Part shown: in pieces, positions 7,769 to 15,541 of the stretch
Position numbering within the stretch: position 1 is the first letter of the stretch
Layout of the letters: each line of letters opens with the position of its first letter
From: JAJKIV01 sp036509075
Lineage (GTDB): Bacteria; Gemmatimonadota; Gemmatimonadetes; Gemmatimonadales; Gemmatimonadaceae
NCBI GenBank assembly: GCA_036509075.1
Contig: DATCGG010000079.1
Location: 1 to 21,647, forward strand
Length of the DNA: 21,647 nucleotides
Direction of reading: 5' to 3'
Made by a program: the position numbers and the translations under genes
Notes under the pieces: generated by a model
Databases searched by the model: none
What the model saw: only the letters and a program-made list of their open reading frames with translations
Told to the model about the DNA's origin: nothing

Positions 7769-9043
7769 CTATTTCTTCGTCACCCTCAACGCGATGCGCC
7801 GGTTCTGCGCGCGCCCTTCCTCCGTCGCGTTGTCGCCGACAGCGTGATCCGACCCGTACCCTTCCGCCACCAGACGGTTCGCGGCGATCCCCTTGCCGAT
7901 GAGCGCCTGCCGTACGGCGTTGGCCCGCTGCTGTGAGAGCGTGCGATTGGCGGCCGCATTGCCCGTGTTGTCGGTGTAACCGCCGACCTTCACGTTCACG
8001 TCGGGATACGCCTTCAATACCGCGGCGATGTTGTTCAACTGCTCCTCGGACTCCGGGAGGATCGACGCCGACCCCGTAGCGAAATTCAGTCGGTCGAAGT
8101 TGAACCACGTGGTGTCGTTCACCGGCCGGGAGCTGTCGGTGATGAACGCGATCAGGTTGGACTCGATGCCCCGCTCGGGGATGTTGAGCTCGACGCCACC
8201 GGGGAGCTGCTTCTTCCCGAATGCACCGAGCGTACTGGCGGCGTCGCTCGCGGCGGTGTTTGCCGCCGGGGCAGCCGCGCGGGCACGAGCCGCGGCGCTA
8301 TCGAGCGCAACGTTGCCTGTGGCCACTGCGCTGTCGACTCCCCGGCTGCGCATGGTGGTGAACCAAATGAGCAGCAGCGCCGCGAGCGCGAGCAGCGGCC
8401 AGAGCCACCGATTGCTGCGAACGGGCGCGGATACCGCACCGGCGTACGCGGCGCGGTCACGATCGGGCACATGCCGCGGCGGCTCGATGTGGACTGGACG
8501 GGCGCCACTGGGTGACATGTCCACGAGCGAGGTCAATCCCGCGGGGGCGGCAGCGAGAATGGCATCTCGCTCGCCAGCGAGCAGGCTCGTTAGGCTTCCG
8601 ATATTCAGGCTGCCATCGCGCGCCCGCTTGCCGAGGTAGCCCAGCACCAGCGGCGCGGCGACGCTGAGGACCGATGCGCCCGAGACGGGATTCTTGAATC
8701 CGGCGGCCCGCGCGACGAGCTCGCCGATGCTCCCGACGCGATTACCGAAGAGGGTGGAAAGCAGAGTGGCGCCGCTGGCCGAGGGACTCGGCGAGGACGG
8801 CCCGCCGAGGAGACTGCTCACATCGTCCACCGAACCGCTGGCGTTGTCGCGACTCGTGATGAGGTCGAAGATGCGGTGGATGCCGCTGACGTCGGCGCTC
8901 TTGGTCAGCAATCCGCCGAGCACCGACGCGACGCTGGTCTGAATACCGCGCGCGACCGCCGCGTCGGACTCACCGAGACGATGTGCGATCCGGCTGACCG
9001 CAGGAGTGGTGAGCGAGGTGAGTGACTCCAGTAGGGTGGCCAT
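7769..9043 (-). CDS. DUF937 - transmembrane - OmpA-like fusion protein
   Basis: This 424-residue protein has three parts. Residues 1 to about 175 form a DUF937 domain, a repeat-rich alpha-helical region including SVASVLGGLLTKSADVSGIHRIFDLI and VLSVAAPLVLGYLGKRARDGSLN. A single membrane segment follows near 210-228 (WLWPLLALAALLLIWF), then an Ala-rich linker. The C-terminal OmpA/Pal domain covers about 300-424: FNFDRLNFATGSASILPESEEQLNNIA, GGYTDNTGNAAANRTLSQQRA and RAQNRRIALRV. The aspartate and arginine that bind diaminopimelate in peptidoglycan lie in those last motifs. It probably spans the inner membrane, with DUF937 in the cytoplasm and the OmpA domain on the cell wall. A GAGGA Shine-Dalgarno precedes the ATG. 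One GCCTAACG word lies at 8588 (CTA codon). Confidence 0.88.
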   Translation of the reverse strand: MATLLESLTSLTTPAVSRIAHRLGESDAAVARGIQTSVASVLGGLLTKSADVSGIHRIFDLITSRDNASGSVDDVSSLLGGPSSPSPSASGATLLSTLFGNRVGSIGELVARAAGFKNPVSGASVLSVAAPLVLGYLGKRARDGSLNIGSLTSLLAGERDAILAAAPAGLTSLVDMSPSGARPVHIEPPRHVPDRDRAAYAGAVSAPVRSNRWLWPLLALAALLLIWFTTMRSRGVDSAVATGNVALDSAAARARAAAPAANTAASDAASTLGAFGKKQLPGGVELNIPERGIESNLIAFITDSSRPVNDTTWFNFDRLNFATGSASILPESEEQLNNIAAVLKAYPDVNVKVGGYTDNTGNAAANRTLSQQRANAVRQALIGKGIAANRLVAEGYGSDHAVGDNATEEGRAQNRRIALRVTKK

Positions 9044-9221
9044 GCGCGGTCCTCACGGCGAGGGCGTTCCACCGCTGGCGGGGCCTGTGCCGAACACGCA
9101 CTGCGTGCGGTCACAGGGAATCGCGGGGTCTCTTCAAATAAGTGAGCCCGGACGGAGCCAACAGACCACTAAGGTCTTATCGCGCGACTCCTGAGACAGG
9201 CAGACTTAGCAATGTGGGTGC

Positions 9222-9243
9222 GGGATGACTGATGACTCATCCC
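9222..9243. terminator. short hairpin of 7-nt units, possible terminator
   Basis: GGGATGA (9222-9228) pairs perfectly with TCATCCC (9237-9243) around CTGATGAC. Read in 7-nt steps it is GGATGAC, TGATGAC, TCATCCC, so it looks like a minimal version of the heptamer repeats. It shares ATGACTGATGAC with the reverse strand of the repeat at 6038-6151. It lies 15 bp past the stop of the TldD/PmbA remnant, where that gene's terminator would be. A weak T-run is present only on the left-reading side. Confidence 0.5.
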
Positions 9244-9258
9244 AGCTGTCTGATTTTG

Positions 9259-9627
9259 TTACACCGCATCCGAGAGCGAAGTGAAATTGAAGTCCTTCAC
9301 TCGGATGCTCGGCATCACCTGACCCGCCGCCGTACGCTCCGCCCTCCCGAGCTCCTCGAGCTTGTTCAGCATGAACAGGGGCGACTCGTTCCAGCGGAAG
9401 TTCTTGAGCGCCTTCGTGATCTTGCCGTTCTCGATGAGGAACGTCCCGTCCCGCGTTAGGCCCGTCACGAGCACCGTGCGCTGATCCAGGAAGCGGATGT
9501 AGAAGAAGTGGGTGACGAGGATGCCGCGCTGCGTCCCGGCGATGAGCTCGGCGGTGCTCTTCGTGCCTCCAGCCATCTTGAGGCCGCCGGGAAGGCCGCC
9601 CCCGAACCCTCCGCCACCGCCTCCACA
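9259..9627 (-). pseudogene. 3' remnant of a TldD/PmbA-family metalloprotease gene
   Basis: The frame encodes only the C-terminal roughly 120 residues of a TldD/PmbA (TldE) protein. It begins in a glycine-rich run, then LPGGLKMAGGTKSTAELI, RGILVTHFFYIRFLDQRTVLVTGLTRDGTF, KNFRWNESPLFMLNKLEELG and the family's terminal VKDFNFTSLSDAV. Full members are about 430-550 residues. The N-terminal part and the catalytic HExxxH region are absent. The first in-frame ATG (9576) lies inside the homology. Upstream, the frame continues without family resemblance to a stop at 9706-9708, which lies inside the end of the adjacent GT-C-like gene. It looks like a gene broken by deletion or by arrival of the glycan module. 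It still carries a CGTTAGGC word at 9454. A translated fragment cannot be ruled out. Confidence 0.75.
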
Positions 9628-9680
9628 AAGCGCATCGTGGTCAATAAACGGCGCGAAATCCCTGACAGCGCCAGATCGGA

Positions 9681-11477
9681 CTACCAGAGCACCGGCTCGC
9701 GGAGTTCATAGATAGCTGCGCCGGGGCCGTCGAAGAGGAGTCGGTAGGTGGGATCGTGGCGGAGCGCGCTGTCGAGCGGTTCGCAGCACGGGAAAGCCAA
9801 CGTCTTCGGGATGTAGACGTGCGTGTACGCGCGCCCAGTCGTCCGTGACCATTGGCCGAGGCACCTCGCGCCCCACGCGGCACATCCCTGGAGGCGATCG
9901 TACTCTCGCTCCCGCCTCTCGAACGTGCCCGCCGGGAGCCACTCGGTTCCCTGGACAGTGGCGACGCTCACGCGTCGGGCCAGCACGGGGAACCACTCAC
10001 CAACCCGGTCGGCCCACCACCCGCCGGCCGCTCCGCCAACCATGATTACAAACCTGCTGGTCGGCGGCGTGTGGCTGACGACCCACGACATCGCCCGCCG
10101 ATCCTCAGTCGTTAGGCTCGTCAGGTAGCGGCCCTCGGCGCCCAGACTGGGGCGTCGAACGACCGACGACGCCACGCCATATCCGATCAACACGAATAGC
10201 ACCGCTGCGACGGCCCACTGGCGCCGTCGTGGCGCCCGCATGACGATATCCCACCCGCCGCTCGGAATACTGGAGGTCAGACCGCTCCAGAGCGGCGGCC
10301 GCGCGATGATAGGTACGATCACCTCGGTGATGGCGAGACCGGCGAGCATCGCAACCGGAATCGATGCATAGGTCGCACCGGCTCGCGTGTCGAGGAGGAT
10401 GATCGTGAGCCACCAGAGTGGGACGAACGCGCCGCGCCGGGTGAGCATCGCGAATGAGCCCAGGATCGCCAGCGCGCCGATCAGGGGGAACAGCGGTTCG
10501 GCTGTTCCAAGTCCGAAGAACGCGAGCTTGGTGAGCGCTTCGCCCCGGTGCGTGCCGAAAACGGTGCCGCCGGTTGCACCCGCGGCGATGAACGGAGCGA
10601 ACCCGTGCGTCGCGGCCACGCTCGCCCACCACGGTGCCGTGAGCACGACGGTGCCCGCGACAATCACGAGGGACGCCTGGACGCTGCGCCATGTTCGCCC
10701 GAACGACAAGAGCATCAACACCGCGCTGAACGCGACGAACGGCGCGGTTCCAAGATGACTGAGCACCGTGAGCGAGGCGAACAACGTCGCCCAGGGTACA
10801 TGTCGCCACGCCTGACGGCTGTACACGCGATGCAGTTGCCACAGCGTAAGGATCGCGAAGAAGAACCCCATCGATCGCGTGAGCCCGCCGCCCATGATCA
10901 GCCACAGAAAGCTCCTGGGCAGTACCGCGAACGTCGCGAGTGACGCGATGAGCGTGGCTCGAGTCGGCGCCAGGTCCCGGGCGAGGAGATAGAACGCCAG
11001 CACGCAGAGACAACTGAACACCAGCGGCAGAATGCGAAACAGCGCGAAAAGATCGATGCCACCGCCGAGGTGCAGGAACGCTGCGAGATAGAAGCCTAAC
11101 GGGGAGTAGGCGAACGGAATGTGTGCCGCGTTGTACGCGGTCATCACCGGCAACCGGAAGCCGTGGTCGCCGATCTCCTCGGTCATGAGAAGGAACAGGG
11201 CGCCATCGTTGAGCGGGAAGCTCCGCGACATCACGAGGAAGGCGCGCACCGAGATCGCGAGCACGGCGGCGACGACGGTGGCAATGGCCGGCCATCGTTC
11301 GCCTTTGGCAGCCACGCTGGCCCAACGCGCTTCCGGGCCCGACTTTCGGCTGTGGATGACGCGTCGCTGTGATCCAACGACGTCGATGACCGTCGTGTCG
11401 TCCGCGACGACCGCCGTCGCTGCGACGACGTTCGACTGCATCGGCGAAGACAGCGATGGAACCTCGCGAGAGCTCAT
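9681..11477 (-). CDS. polytopic membrane protein, GT-C (family 39-like) glycosyltransferase
   Basis: This 598-residue protein starts at ATG 11477, which overlaps the stop of the FAD oxidoreductase gene (ATGA). A polar N-terminus of about 60 residues precedes roughly 11-13 hydrophobic helices. The first periplasmic loop carries FPLNDGALFLLMTEEIGDHGFRLP (near 92-115), whose acidic residues resemble the DxD/ExD catalytic site of GT-C enzymes that use polyprenyl-phosphate sugars. The last 150 or so residues form a soluble periplasmic domain with CAAWGARCLG and PCCEPLD cysteines, ending YELREPVLW. The family call rests on topology and this loop, so it is moderate. Its place at the end of a three-gene unit behind a GtrB/DPM1-type synthase supports transfer of a lipid-linked sugar to a periplasmic acceptor. 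Two GCCTAACG words are present (10110, 11094). Confidence 0.7.
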   Translation of the reverse strand: MSSREVPSLSSPMQSNVVAATAVVADDTTVIDVVGSQRRVIHSRKSGPEARWASVAAKGERWPAIATVVAAVLAISVRAFLVMSRSFPLNDGALFLLMTEEIGDHGFRLPVMTAYNAAHIPFAYSPLGFYLAAFLHLGGGIDLFALFRILPLVFSCLCVLAFYLLARDLAPTRATLIASLATFAVLPRSFLWLIMGGGLTRSMGFFFAILTLWQLHRVYSRQAWRHVPWATLFASLTVLSHLGTAPFVAFSAVLMLLSFGRTWRSVQASLVIVAGTVVLTAPWWASVAATHGFAPFIAAGATGGTVFGTHRGEALTKLAFFGLGTAEPLFPLIGALAILGSFAMLTRRGAFVPLWWLTIILLDTRAGATYASIPVAMLAGLAITEVIVPIIARPPLWSGLTSSIPSGGWDIVMRAPRRRQWAVAAVLFVLIGYGVASSVVRRPSLGAEGRYLTSLTTEDRRAMSWVVSHTPPTSRFVIMVGGAAGGWWADRVGEWFPVLARRVSVATVQGTEWLPAGTFERREREYDRLQGCAAWGARCLGQWSRTTGRAYTHVYIPKTLAFPCCEPLDSALRHDPTYRLLFDGPGAAIYELREPVLW

Positions 11478-12823
11478 CGGGCAGTCACCAGAGTCTCGCG
11501 ACCGAGCTTCCCGATTGCCGCCGCCACAGTGGTCCCAATTCGTCGCCCATCACGGATCGCGTAGTTCGTCCCTCGATCCTCGGGATAGATCTGCGCCATG
11601 GTGGACAGAAAGAGTCCCGCGATCGGCGTATCCGTCGACGGGATCAATCGGCTGTAATGCGTGCCGACGATAGGCTGGGAGTACCGCGCGCGCCACACGT
11701 GAGATCCGAGCACCCACTCGCGACCAAAGGTCGGGAACATGCGCTGCAGGTGCGGGATGCAATAATCGAGCACCTGCTCGTCAGGCATCCGGTACAGCTC
11801 GGCCGATGCCGGAAGGTATTTCGACAGGTAGACGATGTGGCGATCACCGTACGTGGACGCCGGCTCGAAGTTCGTGTGCTCGATGACGCCCACGAACGGA
11901 AAGCCCGGGTCGTTGACGTTGAGCCAGTACGTGTCCGATAGACTTCGGTCGAGCTCGAGCACGACACAGATGTTCGCCAGATACTCGACCCGGCGGAGCG
12001 ATGCCACCCACGCCTCCGGTGCATGGGGTGCGGCGAGATCGGCGACGATCGGCAGGGCAGGTGTCGCGATCACGGCGTCGGCGTCGATCACGCCGTCGTC
12101 GCTATCCACACCGCGCACGCAGCCATCCTCGACGACCAGGCCGCGCACCGATGTCGAGAGTCGGAGGTCTCCGCCGAGCGCGATGACTTCCTCGGCGAGG
12201 CGATCCGCGAGTGCCGCAAATCCGCCGCGGTAATAGGCCAGTATCTCGGCCCCGTTCGACCCGCGGCTGCCACCGCGCAGCTTGAGCTTGTTCCAGAACC
12301 ACACGGCCGAGACCTGCGATGCGTACGGCCCGAACTTGCCCTCGAGGAGCGGCTGCCAGACGACACGGTACACGCGCTCCCCACCCAGGCGAATCAGCCA
12401 CTCCTCGGCGGTTTCCGCCTCGAGCGCGCGCCAGTCCTTCACCGCGCGCGCACGGAGCGCGAGCAGCCCGAGCCTAACGCGATCGACAAGGGACAGTGGC
12501 GTGAAGCTGAGAACGTCCGCGGGAGCGCTGAGCCGAAAGATCCGGTTCGCGTAGTACATCCCGGTGCGGGTGGGGCGGTACACGATGCGGTCGCGCTCCC
12601 CCAGCTCTTCCACCAGGTCAGCGACATGGCGGTCGTTCGTGAACCAGTGGTGATAGAACCGCTCGAGGCGCTCGCCGTTCACGTCGAACGACCCGGCGAG
12701 GCCGCCGACATCAGGCTCCGACTCCAGAATGGTGACGGGAAGCCCGCGGCGTGCGAGCTCGAGGGCCGCGCACAGGCCGGTGAAGCCTGCGCCGATGACG
12801 ACAGTCCGTGGTGCATGCTGCAT
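11474..12823 (-). CDS. FAD/NAD(P)-dependent oxidoreductase (amine oxidase / protoporphyrinogen-oxidase-like fold)
   Basis: This 449-residue flavoprotein opens with the dinucleotide-binding motif VVIGAGFTGLCAALELARRG (8-27), then LESEPDVGGLAGSF, a standard second FAD contact in the amine-oxidase and UDP-galactopyranose-mutase superfamily. The FYHHWF motif near 56-61, the central substrate domain and the C-terminal FAD closure (LFLSTMAQIYPEDRGTNYAIRDGRRIG) also fit. Relatives are often found with GT2 synthases in polysaccharide and lipid-linked sugar clusters, where they probably modify a sugar or a polyprenol; the reaction is unknown. It overlaps the GT-C-like gene by ATGA and lies 53 bp after the GT2 gene, so it is probably in one operon. 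A GCCTAACG word at 12472 forces GTT-AGG (Val-Arg). Confidence 0.82.
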   Translation of the reverse strand: MQHAPRTVVIGAGFTGLCAALELARRGLPVTILESEPDVGGLAGSFDVNGERLERFYHHWFTNDRHVADLVEELGERDRIVYRPTRTGMYYANRIFRLSAPADVLSFTPLSLVDRVRLGLLALRARAVKDWRALEAETAEEWLIRLGGERVYRVVWQPLLEGKFGPYASQVSAVWFWNKLKLRGGSRGSNGAEILAYYRGGFAALADRLAEEVIALGGDLRLSTSVRGLVVEDGCVRGVDSDDGVIDADAVIATPALPIVADLAAPHAPEAWVASLRRVEYLANICVVLELDRSLSDTYWLNVNDPGFPFVGVIEHTNFEPASTYGDRHIVYLSKYLPASAELYRMPDEQVLDYCIPHLQRMFPTFGREWVLGSHVWRARYSQPIVGTHYSRLIPSTDTPIAGLFLSTMAQIYPEDRGTNYAIRDGRRIGTTVAAAIGKLGRETLVTAR

Positions 12824-12876
12824 GTGTGGGTCGGTTCGGTGAACGCGTTAGGCTCGCGGGTGAGCGCGCATCGTGA

Positions 12877-13986
12877 TCAGGCGAGGGTTCCGTCAGTGCG
12901 CGTGGACGAGTAGTCGCGATACACCGGGACGGGCGCGTCGCGGTCGAGGTAGGGTCGTCGGAGCCCATCGCCCCGCTCCGGCAGGCGCGGCGTCAACGTG
13001 TCTGCGATCGGCGCGTCACGGCCGACGGCTCGCCTGGTGTGCTGGAACGCGTGCCCAAAACCATGTGCTTCCTCGATCAGGTAGAGCGGGCGACGCTTCG
13101 TCTCTCCGTAGATGCGGCCGATGTACTCGCCGATCATTCCGAGTGAGAGCAGCTGCGCGCCGCCGATGAAGAGCACGGCGATGAACAGCGCAGTCCAGCC
13201 CGTCACCCAGTTATTGGTGAACAGTCGGAGAAACAGGGCGTACGCGATGGCCGCGAGCGCAGCGCCGGAGACCAGGAATCCCAACCACGTGGCGAGTCGC
13301 AGCGGCGCGCGCGAGAACGACGTCAATCCGTCGAGCGCGAAGCGCACCATCTTGAAGAAGGGGTACTTGCTTTCACCCGCGAAGCGTGCGGAACGCCGGT
13401 ACGGCACGGCGATCTGCCGGAAGCCGGCCCACGCCACCATTCCGCGGACGAATCGATCGCGCTCCGGCATCGCGCGCAGTACGTCGACGACAGCGCGGTC
13501 CATGAGCCGAAAGTCGCCCGTGTCGAGCGGAATTTCGGTCTCGCTCAATCGGTTCAAGAGACGGTAGAAGGCCTTGGCCGTGGCGAGCTTGAAGCGGGTC
13601 TCTCCGTCGCGGTCGATGCGGACGCCGTACGCGACGTCATAGCCCTCGTGCCATCGCTCGACCATGTCGGCAATGACTTCGGGGGGATCCTGTAGATCGG
13701 CGTCGATCAAGACTACGGCATCGCCGCTCGCGTGCTCGAGGCCAGCGGTGACCGCCGTTTGGTGTCCAAAGTTTCGTGAAAAGCGCAGCGTGCGCACACG
13801 CGTGTCGAGCGTCTGGAGCGCACGCATCACCTCGGGCGTCTCATCCCGACTCCCGTCGTCGACGTAGAGGATCTCGGCATCGAGATCAGCGAGCTGCGTC
13901 AACGTGCGAACGAGACGGCCGTGGGTCTCCCATAGCACCTCGGCCTCGTTGAAGCATGGTACCACGATGGATAGCAGAGACTTCAT
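12877..13986 (-). CDS. GT2 glycosyltransferase, polyprenyl-phosphate sugar synthase type (GtrB/DPM1-like)
   Basis: This 369-residue protein has an N-terminal GT-A domain: LLSIVVPCFNEAE (4-16), YVDDGSRDET (41-50), FSRNFGHQTAVTAGLEHASGD (69-89) and the metal-binding DADLQDPPE (95-103). TGDFRLMDR (156-164) is the usual acceptor-side motif. Two C-terminal membrane helices (about 233-255 and 265-288) and the GEYIGRIYGETKRRPLYLI motif (286-304) mark the GtrB/DPM1/ArnC type. These enzymes make polyprenyl-phosphate-linked hexose or aminosugar on the cytoplasmic face. The last roughly 60 residues are a charged tail not typical of the family. It is the first gene of the minus-strand glycan unit. It contains no copy of the GCCTAACG word, although the word sits just after its stop at 12846-12853. 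Confidence 0.9.
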   Translation of the reverse strand: MKSLLSIVVPCFNEAEVLWETHGRLVRTLTQLADLDAEILYVDDGSRDETPEVMRALQTLDTRVRTLRFSRNFGHQTAVTAGLEHASGDAVVLIDADLQDPPEVIADMVERWHEGYDVAYGVRIDRDGETRFKLATAKAFYRLLNRLSETEIPLDTGDFRLMDRAVVDVLRAMPERDRFVRGMVAWAGFRQIAVPYRRSARFAGESKYPFFKMVRFALDGLTSFSRAPLRLATWLGFLVSGAALAAIAYALFLRLFTNNWVTGWTALFIAVLFIGGAQLLSLGMIGEYIGRIYGETKRRPLYLIEEAHGFGHAFQHTRRAVGRDAPIADTLTPRLPERGDGLRRPYLDRDAPVPVYRDYSSTRTDGTLA

Positions 13987-14320
13987 CGGAACCCATCCGG
14001 GACGACGAAACCCATGGACAGTGCCCGTGTCCGCACGTGTCTGGACGGCGTCTGTGTGCCCTGTGCACAGCGCGCGCCGCGGCGCGGAAAACGCGAGGGA
14101 TTCGATGCGTGCCTAACGTTTGCCCCGGATGGCGGGCCGCCGGCCGTCTCGATTGGCACTCAAAGCGAACACGACTGTGGCCGTCCGCACCGGTACTGGC
14201 GGCGGAGCTCGGTGTTGGGAGGATCGAGTAGCGGCCGGACGAACCCGATGGCGCCACGGCGGGGTCTGTCAGTCAAATAGTTGACGCCCGCGAGTCTCCC
14301 CCACACCAGCACGGCGTCGG

Positions 14321-14363
14321 CCGGCCCGGGTCGCTCGCCAAGGTAATGACGAGCTCGGGCCGG
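14321..14363. repeat. imperfect hairpin
   Basis: CCGGCCCG at 14321-14328 is mirrored by CGGGCCGG at 14356-14363, with partial pairing of the inner bases. It is GC-rich, without a T-run. Role unknown. Confidence 0.4.
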
Positions 14364-14410
14364 GGCGGGCGGCGGGCGACGGCTAGAAAGCGGTAAACGC
14401 TCGGGCCGCC

Positions 14411-14430
14411 ATTCTCAGTGAGATGAGAAT
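14411..14430. promoter_or_regulatory. operator-like dyad ATTCTCA-N6-TGAGAAT
   Basis: A perfect 7-bp inverted repeat with a 6-bp spacer (ATTCTCA 14411-14417, TGAGAAT 14424-14430) is unusually AT-rich for this DNA. Its size and spacing suit a dimeric repressor site. It lies about 290 bp before the lipoprotein start and about 420 bp before the GT2 start. No regulator is encoded nearby, so the role is a guess. Confidence 0.35.
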
Positions 14431-14653
14431 CCCGAAGGGTTTGCCGCATCTACATCGGTTGACGGCCGAGTGGCGGCAGTCCGCTCGCCAGTGTGTGATG
14501 GCGCGACTCGGGTCCGGTGAGAAATGCGCGTTCGAGACGCGACGGAGCGAGTTCGGCTGGTAAACGCCTGGAGTCGACCGGCTGAATCAGCGGTCGGGCG
14601 CGCGTCGAGTCAAGTCGGAGGCGGAGTAGCGGGCTGGCTGTCGGTCATTCCGT

Positions 14654-14678
14654 GATCAAGGGCTCTGACCCCTTGATC
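14654..14678. terminator. perfect 9-bp hairpin just upstream of the lipoprotein gene
   Basis: GATCAAGGG (14654-14662) pairs perfectly with CCCTTGATC (14670-14678) around the 7-nt loop CTCTGAC. It lies 45 bp before the lipoprotein ATG, in its probable leader. There is no U-tract, so it could be a leader structure, an operator dyad or a weak terminator. Confidence 0.4.
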
Positions 14679-14722
14679 CATGCCACCATCAGACAGGCAA
14701 TCGTTAGGCAAGCGAGGCGACA

Positions 14723-15520
14723 ATGCGACCGGTGCGATACGTGTTTGGTCTCCTGGTGTCGGTGGCCATCGGCACGACGGGGTGCGGGGGAAGCGGGGAT
14801 GACACCGGCACGGATCCGGGCGGCGGTGGCAACCCGACGATCGTGACGCCTTCAGCCGCCGAGAAGAACGCGGTATCGGCGGGCCTGTCGGCGCTCGCAA
14901 CGCAGGTGGGCCAGTCGGATGTCGTCGCGCAGCAGCTGCTCAACGCGCTCGCGCTTGTGATGCAGACTACCACCACCGCCACCGAGATGGACGTCACGAC
15001 GAATCTCGACGTGCTCGGCGACTTCCCGGGATCGGCCGCGTCGTTCAGCGCGTCTGCCTCGTCGGCGATGGTCACGCGGCGCGTGCTCGGCTACTCGATC
15101 ACGTTCAACCTGCAGCCAGGCCAACGGACGACCCGCGGCGTCATTGTGTGGGACGGCGCGGGAACCAAGGTGATGGTGACCGTGTTCGGCAACGCGAACA
15201 TTCTGAACGTGGTCTATCCGTCGTTCGGCAACGCGGCCTATCTGGCCAACAGCCAGACGCAGGTGTGGGCGGCCACGGAGGGCAACGCCAGCTGGACGGT
15301 CTTCCCTGGCGGCACCGCGCAATGCACGGGCACAATGCCAAACTATGTTGGCTCGTGCGGTTACGAGGATGGGCGGGCGCCATTTACCGTGTCCGCATCC
15401 GAGCCGGTGCCTTTCAATGGCAATACCGCGTCGGGCTCGAGGACGGCGGTGTTGAGCAACGCACAGATTCGCGTGCTATTCCTCGGCATTGGGTGCGGGA
15501 TACCGGGCGCGCCTTGTTAG
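14723..15520 (+). CDS. small lipoprotein of unknown function
   Basis: This 265-residue protein has a lipoprotein signal: RPVRYVFGLLVSVAIGTTGC, with the lipid-bearing cysteine at residue 21, followed by a Gly/Asp-rich tether (GGSGDDTGTDPGGGGNP). I do not recognise the family. The N-terminal half is alanine- and threonine-rich and helical. The C-terminal half has repeated beta-like stretches (LGYSITFNLQPGQ, GVIVWDGAGTKVMVTVFGN) and three or four cysteines (CTGTM, GSCGYED, GIGCGIPGAPC) that could form disulfides. GAGGC sits 5 nt before the ATG. A strong hairpin spans the stop codon, and the gene contains no GCCTAACG word, although one lies 13 bp before the start. It is probably anchored in the outer membrane. 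Confidence 0.75.
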   Translation: MRPVRYVFGLLVSVAIGTTGCGGSGDDTGTDPGGGGNPTIVTPSAAEKNAVSAGLSALATQVGQSDVVAQQLLNALALVMQTTTTATEMDVTTNLDVLGDFPGSAASFSASASSAMVTRRVLGYSITFNLQPGQRTTRGVIVWDGAGTKVMVTVFGNANILNVVYPSFGNAAYLANSQTQVWAATEGNASWTVFPGGTAQCTGTMPNYVGSCGYEDGRAPFTVSASEPVPFNGNTASGSRTAVLSNAQIRVLFLGIGCGIPGAPC

Positions 15521-15541
15521 AGGAATCGGAGGCGCGCCCGG
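15503..15541 (+). terminator. strong hairpin spanning the lipoprotein stop codon
   Basis: CCGGGCGCGCC (15503-15513) pairs perfectly with GGCGCGCCCGG (15531-15541) around a 17-nt loop that contains the TAG stop (15518-15520). The stem encodes the last residues of the lipoprotein. There is no U-tract, so it could be a terminator or an mRNA-stabilising 3' structure. Its right arm runs directly into the heptamer repeat at 15540. Confidence 0.55.

Larger units (their letters stand above)
13987..14722. other. gene-free stretch upstream of the glycan unit and the lipoprotein gene
   Basis: This 736-bp stretch lies between two divergently transcribed genes, so it should contain both promoters. Open frames here (14014-14280 plus; 13886-14257 minus, overlapping the GT2 start) lack recognisable domains and I do not call them. 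It contains GCCTAACG words at 14111 and 14702, three small inverted repeats (14321-14363, 14411-14430, 14654-14678), and a direct repeat GGTAAACGC near 14391 and 14560. No tRNA, riboswitch or mobile gene was recognised. Confidence 0.6.

Noticed and set aside
9259..9576. Treating the TldD/PmbA fragment as an intact small gene from ATG 9576
   Set aside because: The ATG is inside the family homology, it has no good Shine-Dalgarno, and the catalytic part is missing; a remnant is more likely.
13886..14257. Minus-strand frame overlapping the start of the GT2 gene
   Set aside because: Composition is Arg/Ser/His-rich with no recognisable motif and it overlaps a convincing gene in another frame.
14014..14280. 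Plus-strand frame with several cysteines (CLDGVCVPCAQR)
   Set aside because: The cysteines tempted a zinc-finger call, but there is no ribosome-binding site and the rest is low-complexity basic sequence.
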